Assembly (NCBI GenBank): GCA_964463375.1
Contig: CAYXBQ010000003.1
Location: 1 to 64,000 of the forward strand
DNA length: 64,000 nt
Direction: 5' to 3'
Origin: UMGS1696 sp964463375
GTDB taxonomy: Bacteria; Bacillota; Clostridia; Oscillospirales; CAG-272
Shown: one piece after another, positions 59,665-64,000 of the stretch
Layout: every line of letters starts with the position of its first letter
Position numbering within the stretch: position 1 is the stretch's first letter
The notes under the pieces: generated by a model
The model's database searches: none
Told to the model about the DNA's origin: nothing
Seen by the model: the letters and a program-made list of their open reading frames with translations, nothing else
Translations under genes and position numbers: made by a program

Positions 59665-60798
59665 ATGAAAATGCGTAAAATGGGCAAGCTGGGGATCGAA
59701 GTATCTGCGTTCGGCGTGGGCTGTATGCGTTTCCCCATGAAGACAGTGGACGGCGTGGAGGTCGTGGACGAATCCATTTCCACCCCCGCCATCCGGTATG
59801 CCATCGATCACGGCGTGAACTACATGGATACCGCCTATGTGTATTCCAACCAGAAGAACGAGGAAGCACTGGGTCACGCACTCCGGGACGGTTACAGAGA
59901 AAAGGTGTATGTGGCCACAAAGCTGCCTACCTGGGCCTGCAATACCCGGGAAGACATGGACAAGGTCCTGCAGGAATCCCTGACCCGGCTGGGCACCGAC
60001 TACATCGACTTCTACCTGATCCATGCGCTGGGCAAGGATAGCTGGCAGAAGATGCTGGATCTGGGTGTTTTGGAATTCTTAGATGCCGCCAAAGCCGATG
60101 GTCGGATCCGGTATGCCGCCTTCTCCTTCCACGACAACTACGAGACCTTCGAGTCGATCCTGAACGCCTACGACTGGGATATGTGCCAGATCCAGTTCAA
60201 CTTCATGGACGTGGACAACCAGGCTACCATCAAGGGTCTGCAGCTGGCCGGAGAAAAGGGCATCCCGGTGGTGATCATGGAAGGGCTGCTGGGCGGTAAG
60301 CTGGCTACGGCACCGGACAATGTACAGGCACTGTACGACAGCTATCCCGTCAAGCGTTCCCCCGTGGAATGGGCGTTCCGTTGGCTATGTAACTTCCCGG
60401 AGGTGGCAACGGTGCTGTCCGGCGTGACCAATGCGGAAATGACCCAGAACAACATCGAGATCTTCGACCGCTGCGAGGTGGGCTGCATGAACGAGGAAGA
60501 GCTGGCGCTGATCGACAAGGTGCGGGAAGCGTACCTGAGCCGGATCCGTGTGGGCTGCACCGGCTGCCGGTATTGTATGCCCTGTCCCAATGACGTGGAC
60601 ATCCCCGGCACCTTTGGCACCTGGAACGACCTGAGCCAGTATGGCAGCAAGCTGGCCGGCAACCACAGATACGCCAGAATGCTGGCAGACGGCCATGGGG
60701 CGGACAAATGCATCGGCTGCGGTGCCTGCGAACAGGCATGTCCCCAGAAGCTGTCCATCATCGAGCTCCTGAAGCAGGCGCATGCGGAGATGTGCTAA
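59665..60798 (+). CDS. Aldo/keto reductase with C-terminal 4Fe-4S clusters
   Basis: The 377-residue protein starts with an aldo/keto reductase barrel: GKLGIEVSAFGVGCMRFP, NYMDTAYVYSNQKNEEALG with the catalytic Asp and Tyr, VATKLPTW with the Lys, and DFYLIHAL with the His region. A C-terminal Fe-S region adds CTGCRYCMPCP and CIGCGACEQACP. Such fusions are common in strict anaerobes and probably take electrons from ferredoxin as well as NAD(P)H. It is monocistronic with its own promoter. Confidence 0.88.
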   Translation: MKMRKMGKLGIEVSAFGVGCMRFPMKTVDGVEVVDESISTPAIRYAIDHGVNYMDTAYVYSNQKNEEALGHALRDGYREKVYVATKLPTWACNTREDMDKVLQESLTRLGTDYIDFYLIHALGKDSWQKMLDLGVLEFLDAAKADGRIRYAAFSFHDNYETFESILNAYDWDMCQIQFNFMDVDNQATIKGLQLAGEKGIPVVIMEGLLGGKLATAPDNVQALYDSYPVKRSPVEWAFRWLCNFPEVATVLSGVTNAEMTQNNIEIFDRCEVGCMNEEELALIDKVREAYLSRIRVGCTGCRYCMPCPNDVDIPGTFGTWNDLSQYGSKLAGNHRYARMLADGHGADKCIGCGACEQACPQKLSIIELLKQAHAEMC

Positions 60799-60892
60799 AC
60801 ACATAATCTACCGAAACGAGCGCAAAATGGGGCTTGAATATGGGATTTTTCATGGATAGATTGTAAATTTTCGCCGATTTTGCGAAAAAGAC

Positions 60893-60922
60893 TTGTATTT
60901 GTAACAAAATATAAATACAATA
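60893..60922 (+). promoter_or_regulatory. Candidate promoter/operator upstream of the 61030 membrane protein gene
   Basis: TTGTAT and TACAAT lie 18 bases apart. The same bases form an inverted repeat TTGTATTT (60893-60900) and AAATACAA (60913-60920), so a repressor site could overlap the promoter. Upstream, TTTTCGC and GCGAAAA (about 60869-60887) form a small hairpin that may end the aldo/keto reductase transcript. Confidence 0.5.
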
Positions 60923-61029
60923 TAGTCAGAGATTTTTGCCTGACCCTCTGTTGGTGCGCTTTTACAAATGCAAAATGCATCACGAGCCGGGCAGGTATCC
61001 CTCCTATGGAAAGGACATATTGTTGATCT

Positions 61030-61617
61030 ATGCGTGAATTTTGGAACGATAACGGAAAAACCGTGACCAAGCTGATCCTGAACCAGTTTGGTGCGGCAGT
61101 CATGGGACTGATGATCACGGCGGCTGCGGCTACCAATCCGACTCTGATGCTCTTTGCCAGCCTTTTTGCCATCTGCTTTTATTTGGTACTGCAATACATG
61201 GTGGTCTGGGAAAAGGGTGGCCAGGAGCGGATCCGGGTGGATGGCGGTCGTGCCAAGTGGCAGCCCTTCAACGGCCTCAAAATGGGACTGCTTGCCAACA
61301 TCCCCAATATCCTCTTTGCCGTGCTGATCTGCATCGGGTATATCTTCGGGAAAAAGGGCGGTATGTTCGAGATGGAGTGGGCCGGCAATATGTACGGCAT
61401 CTTCAACGCCATCGGCCGTCTGTGGCACGGGATGTACATCGGCCTGATCCAGACCTATTCCCCCAACAACCCCATCGCCTTCCTTTTGGTGATCCTGCCG
61501 TCCCTGTTCGTCTGCACCGCCGGATATTACCTGGGTCTGCGGAATCGCCGGATCCTCTCGATCTTTGAGCTGAATCCGCCGAAGCAGAAGAAGAACGAAC
61601 CCAAATCCAAATCGTAA
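61030..61617 (+). CDS. Membrane protein of unknown function
   Basis: A 195-residue protein with about four hydrophobic segments (roughly residues 18-58 as two helices, 83-104, and 150-173) and a Lys-rich cytoplasmic tail. WNDNGKTVTKLILNQFGAAVMG near the start and TYSPNNPIAFLLVILPSLFVCTAGYYLG (in part) near the end are its most distinctive stretches. I do not recognise the family. A leader of about 100 bases separates it from its promoter; GGAAAGGA lies 15 bases ahead of the ATG. A terminator follows, so it is monocistronic. Confidence 0.6.
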   Translation: MREFWNDNGKTVTKLILNQFGAAVMGLMITAAAATNPTLMLFASLFAICFYLVLQYMVVWEKGGQERIRVDGGRAKWQPFNGLKMGLLANIPNILFAVLICIGYIFGKKGGMFEMEWAGNMYGIFNAIGRLWHGMYIGLIQTYSPNNPIAFLLVILPSLFVCTAGYYLGLRNRRILSIFELNPPKQKKNEPKSKS

Positions 61618-61625
61618 AAACATCT

Positions 61626-61662
61626 GACCCGTCCGTCCATTTGCCGACCGACGGGTCTTTGT
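61626..61662 (+). terminator. Terminator after the 61030 membrane protein gene
   Basis: GACCCGTC (61626-61633) pairs with GACGGGTC (61650-61657), followed by TTTGTTG. Confidence 0.75.
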
Positions 61663-61697
61663 TGCACCACCGGCGCATACCATAGAGCAAAGGGGGT

Positions 61698-62429
61698 GTG
61701 ACGGATACGAAAATCAAACTATTTGGCAAGGTCGGCACCTGGGTACTGCTTTTGGTGCTGCCCCTGTCCATCGCCTCGTGGATCGGCCTATGGCTGGAAC
61801 CGGCTGTAGTTCCTACGGTATCGACCACGGAACAGACAAGACCTGTGCTGGTGCTGGATCCGGGGCATGGCGGCGAGGATGGTGGTGCTGTGGCGGCAGA
61901 CGGTACCATGGAAAAGGATCTGAACCTGTGCATCAGCCAGCGTATGGCAGCCATCGCCGATCTGCTGGGCTGGGATACCTGCCTGACCCGGACGGACGAC
62001 GCCATGCTGTACGACCGCTACGGGCCATTGCCGACCGGTGGCAAAAAGAAATCCTATGACCTCAAGAACCGGCTGCGGTTTGCCGAGGAAGCGGGTGCGA
62101 CGGTGTTTTGCAGCATCCACATGAACCAGTTTCCGGATCCGGACTGCAAAGGGCTACAGGTGTATTATTCCCCCAATGCCGCCGACAGCCAGCGCTACGC
62201 CACCACCGTGCAGAACTATGCGAAGGCCTACTTAGATCCCGAAAACCAGCGGGCGATCAAAAAAGCCACATCGTCCATCTACCTGTTGCACCGCATCAAG
62301 ACCCCCGCCATCCTGATCGAGTGTGGCTTTTTGTCCAGTCCCACCGAATGCGTGCGCCTACAGGACGAAGTCTACCAATTGCAGCTGGCTGCCGTGGTGG
62401 TGAGCGGCCTGTGCAGCAGCGTGCCGTGA
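61698..62429 (+). CDS. cwlD: N-acetylmuramoyl-L-alanine amidase, CwlD-like
   Basis: A 243-residue amidase_3 enzyme with an N-terminal membrane helix. VLVLDPGHGGEDGG holds the first zinc His, MEKDLNLCIS the Glu, VFCSIHMNQF the second His, and AILIECGFLSSPTE the catalytic Glu. In spore formers CwlD prepares the cortex peptidoglycan for muramic delta-lactam; the length fits. The start is a GTG with AAAGGGGG ahead. It is followed by radA 25 bases downstream. Confidence 0.85.
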   Translation: MTDTKIKLFGKVGTWVLLLVLPLSIASWIGLWLEPAVVPTVSTTEQTRPVLVLDPGHGGEDGGAVAADGTMEKDLNLCISQRMAAIADLLGWDTCLTRTDDAMLYDRYGPLPTGGKKKSYDLKNRLRFAEEAGATVFCSIHMNQFPDPDCKGLQVYYSPNAADSQRYATTVQNYAKAYLDPENQRAIKKATSSIYLLHRIKTPAILIECGFLSSPTECVRLQDEVYQLQLAAVVVSGLCSSVP

Positions 62430-62454
62430 CAGAATAAGCAAAGAGAGACAAAGT

Positions 62455-63870
62455 ATGAAACAGCCGAAAAAAGTTTATGTATGCAGCGAATGCGATTATC
62501 AAAGTGCCAAATGGATGGGCAGATGTCCCTCCTGCAACGCCTGGAACAGCTTTACCGAGGAGACCTATACAGCCCCGCCGGAGCCGGTATCCAAAGCCAC
62601 CGAAGCCCGTCGCCGCACCATGACCCCGGTAGGTGAACAGGAGAAAGCCGTGCGGTTCCGGGATATTTCTGTGCCGGACTATATGCGGCTGGACACGGGC
62701 ATTGGGGAGCTGAACCGGGTGCTTGGCGGGGGACTTGTGACCGGCTCCGTGGTGCTGCTGGCGGGCGAACCGGGCATCGGCAAATCCACGCTTCTGATGC
62801 AGCTGTGCGGCAGGCTGGGGGACAGCACCACCATCCTATACGTCTCCGGCGAGGAATCCAAGGGACAACTGAAGCTGCGGTCGGAACGGCTGGGTGCGGA
62901 CGGAGAAAAGCTGTTCATCCTCACCGAGGTCAACATCCACGCCGTGGTGGCAGAATACGAGAAGATCAAGCCGGATGTGGTGATCGTGGACTCCATCCAG
63001 ACCATGTACTCCGACCTGTCCTCCTCCATGCAGGGCAGCGTGACCCAGGTGCGGGAATGTGCGTCTGTGCTCATCGGCAAGGCCAAGACCGACGGTGCTG
63101 CGGTGATCATCGTGGGGCACGTGAACAAGGAAGGCGGCATTGCAGGACCCAAGGTGCTGGAGCATATGGTGGATGCGGTGCTGTCCTTTGAAGGGGAGAG
63201 ACGGCAGTCCCACCGGATCATTCGTGCCATCAAGAACCGCTACGGCAGCACCAACGAGATCGGCGTGTTTGAGATGACGGATACCGGGCTGGACGAGGTG
63301 GAGAATCCCTCTGCCATGCTGCTGGAAGGCCGACCGGTGGGGATCTCCGGTTCCTGCGCCGTCTGCACCATGGAAGGCACCCGCCCCATCATCGCCGAGG
63401 TGCAGGCACTGGTCACGCCCACGAACGCCAATGCCCCCCGCCGCACCGCCGATGGCATCGACTACAACCGAATGTACCTGCTTTTGGCAGTGTTAGAAAA
63501 ACGGCTGGGTCTGCGCTTCTCCACCCACGACGTGTTCCTGAACGTGATCGGTGGTCTGCGGATCGATGAGCCTGCCGCCGACGCTGCCATCGCTTTGGCA
63601 CTGATCTCCTCCATCCGAGACATCCCGGTGCCGCCGGACGTGATCGCCATGGGAGAGCTGGGTCTGTCCGGGGAATTTCGGGCGGTATCCGGCATCGAGC
63701 AGCGTGTGGAGGAATCCTCCCGCCTTGGCTTCACCCGCCTTGCCGTACCCAAACGGACGAGCCTGAAAAAGGAGCTGCCGGCGGGTGTAGAGTTGATCCA
63801 CATGGGCGGGATCTACGATGCGGTACGGCTTTTGGCAAAGGAGAAGGAAAAAGAAAAAACCGCAGAATAA
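62455..63870 (+). CDS. radA: DNA repair protein RadA
   Basis: The 471-residue branch-migration helicase homologue has the N-terminal zinc finger CSECDYQ...CPSC, Walker A AGEPGIGKSTL, the RadA-specific KNRYGS motif, and a C-terminal Lon-like domain (FLNVIGGLRIDEPAADAAIALAL in part). It acts in recombinational repair and in natural transformation. It follows cwlD by 25 bases and probably shares its transcript. Length is normal. Confidence 0.96.
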   Translation: MKQPKKVYVCSECDYQSAKWMGRCPSCNAWNSFTEETYTAPPEPVSKATEARRRTMTPVGEQEKAVRFRDISVPDYMRLDTGIGELNRVLGGGLVTGSVVLLAGEPGIGKSTLLMQLCGRLGDSTTILYVSGEESKGQLKLRSERLGADGEKLFILTEVNIHAVVAEYEKIKPDVVIVDSIQTMYSDLSSSMQGSVTQVRECASVLIGKAKTDGAAVIIVGHVNKEGGIAGPKVLEHMVDAVLSFEGERRQSHRIIRAIKNRYGSTNEIGVFEMTDTGLDEVENPSAMLLEGRPVGISGSCAVCTMEGTRPIIAEVQALVTPTNANAPRRTADGIDYNRMYLLLAVLEKRLGLRFSTHDVFLNVIGGLRIDEPAADAAIALALISSIRDIPVPPDVIAMGELGLSGEFRAVSGIEQRVEESSRLGFTRLAVPKRTSLKKELPAGVELIHMGGIYDAVRLLAKEKEKEKTAE

Positions 63871-63880
63871 GCAAATATAC

Positions 63881-63913
63881 AAAAAACGACCGTTCCCGCA
63901 AGACGGTCGTTTC
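63881..63913. terminator. Terminator after radA
   Basis: AAAACGACCGT (63883-63893) pairs with ACGGTCGTTT (63903-63912), with T-runs on both strands; a minus-strand gene also ends against it. Confidence 0.85.
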
Positions 63914-63930
63914 TGTATATAGGAATATTC

Positions 63931-64000
63931 TCACCCAATGGTGCAGCTAAAGGATACGATATACATATCAAAGGTGATGGTCACCTTGTACGTGCCTGCC
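63931..64000 (-). CDS. C-terminal end of a gene truncated by the window edge
   Basis: The last 70 bases read on the minus strand as an open frame ending in TGA, giving 22 residues (AGTYKVTITFDMYIVSFSC and three more). The alternating hydrophobic pattern suggests a final beta strand, as in an exported or Ig-like domain protein. It ends 18 bases from the radA terminator. Too little is present to name it. Confidence 0.5.
   Translation of the reverse strand, partial: AGTYKVTITFDMYIVSFSCTIG

Noticed and set aside
60980..61010. A GGGATACCTGCC block on the minus strand resembling the end of a cobalamin riboswitch
   Set aside because: The other conserved blocks would have to lie inside the 61030 gene on the opposite strand and are not there, so it is a chance match.

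Overview
The window reads as a chromosome segment of an anaerobic, Gram-positive member of the Clostridia, most likely an Oscillospiraceae/Ruminococcaceae-type gut bacterium. The signs are pyruvate:ferredoxin oxidoreductase, a complete [FeFe]-hydrogenase maturation set, strong AGGAGG ribosome binding sites, an SLH-anchored surface protein, and the holB-ricT-trmN6-rsmI order of Firmicutes. A CwlD-type amidase and a possible YpeB-like protein hint at sporulation. I see no rRNA, tRNA, CRISPR array, prophage or insertion sequence. Species-level assignment is not possible from the sequence alone.

Layout. 1-3.5 kb: a GH-D-clan glycoside hydrolase and a convergent solute-binding lipoprotein. 3.6-7.3 kb: nifJ. 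7.5-8.9 kb: a cobalamin-riboswitch operon encoding a transcobalamin-like (DUF4430) lipoprotein and an ECF-type S component. 9.0-20.3 kb: ygjV, then the minus-strand purine operon purE-deacetylase-purM-purN-purO-purH-purD-purL, flanked by two inverted copies of a palindromic repeat. 20.4-22.3 kb: an SLH protein with tandem Cys-rich repeats. 22.4-30.2 kb: a plus-strand sugar-acid cluster (LarA-like, PHP, gnd, PfkB kinase, DMT transporter, GNAT-like, hydroxyacid dehydrogenase). 30.3-34.4 kb: two more orphan solute-binding lipoproteins around a TVP38/DedA protein. 34.4-38.9 kb: hydF, hydG, hydE and a TM1266-type regulator behind a 200-nt leader with 14-bp tandem repeats. 38.9-42.5 kb: a siroheme/ferredoxin-type Fe-S protein translationally coupled to a FecCD-type ABC importer. 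42.6-47.8 kb: an HPr-like protein, a TatD-linked radical SAM protein, tatD, metG and nagA. 47.9-54.7 kb: sulfatase, TIM-barrel epimerase, rsmI, trmN6, ferredoxin, ricT and holB. 54.7-64 kb: a YpeB-like protein, a 1294-residue pseudokinase-PASTA-Ig-like membrane protein, an Fe-S aldo/keto reductase, a membrane protein, cwlD, radA and a truncated gene.

How it fits together. The organism ferments sugars and sugar acids: glycosidase, orphan binding proteins, sulfatase/epimerase, nagA and the LarA-gnd-kdgK-like cluster. PFOR reduces ferredoxin, and hydrogen is presumably the electron sink, although the hydrogenase itself lies outside the window. De novo purine synthesis uses a split PurH (separate AICAR transformylase and PurO-type cyclohydrolase) and a single-chain PurL. 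The most distinctive candidates are the B12-regulated transcobalamin-like/ECF pair, the degenerate kinase fused to PASTA and Ig-like repeats, the Fe-S/ABC import operon, and the repeat-bearing leader of the hydrogenase maturation operon.
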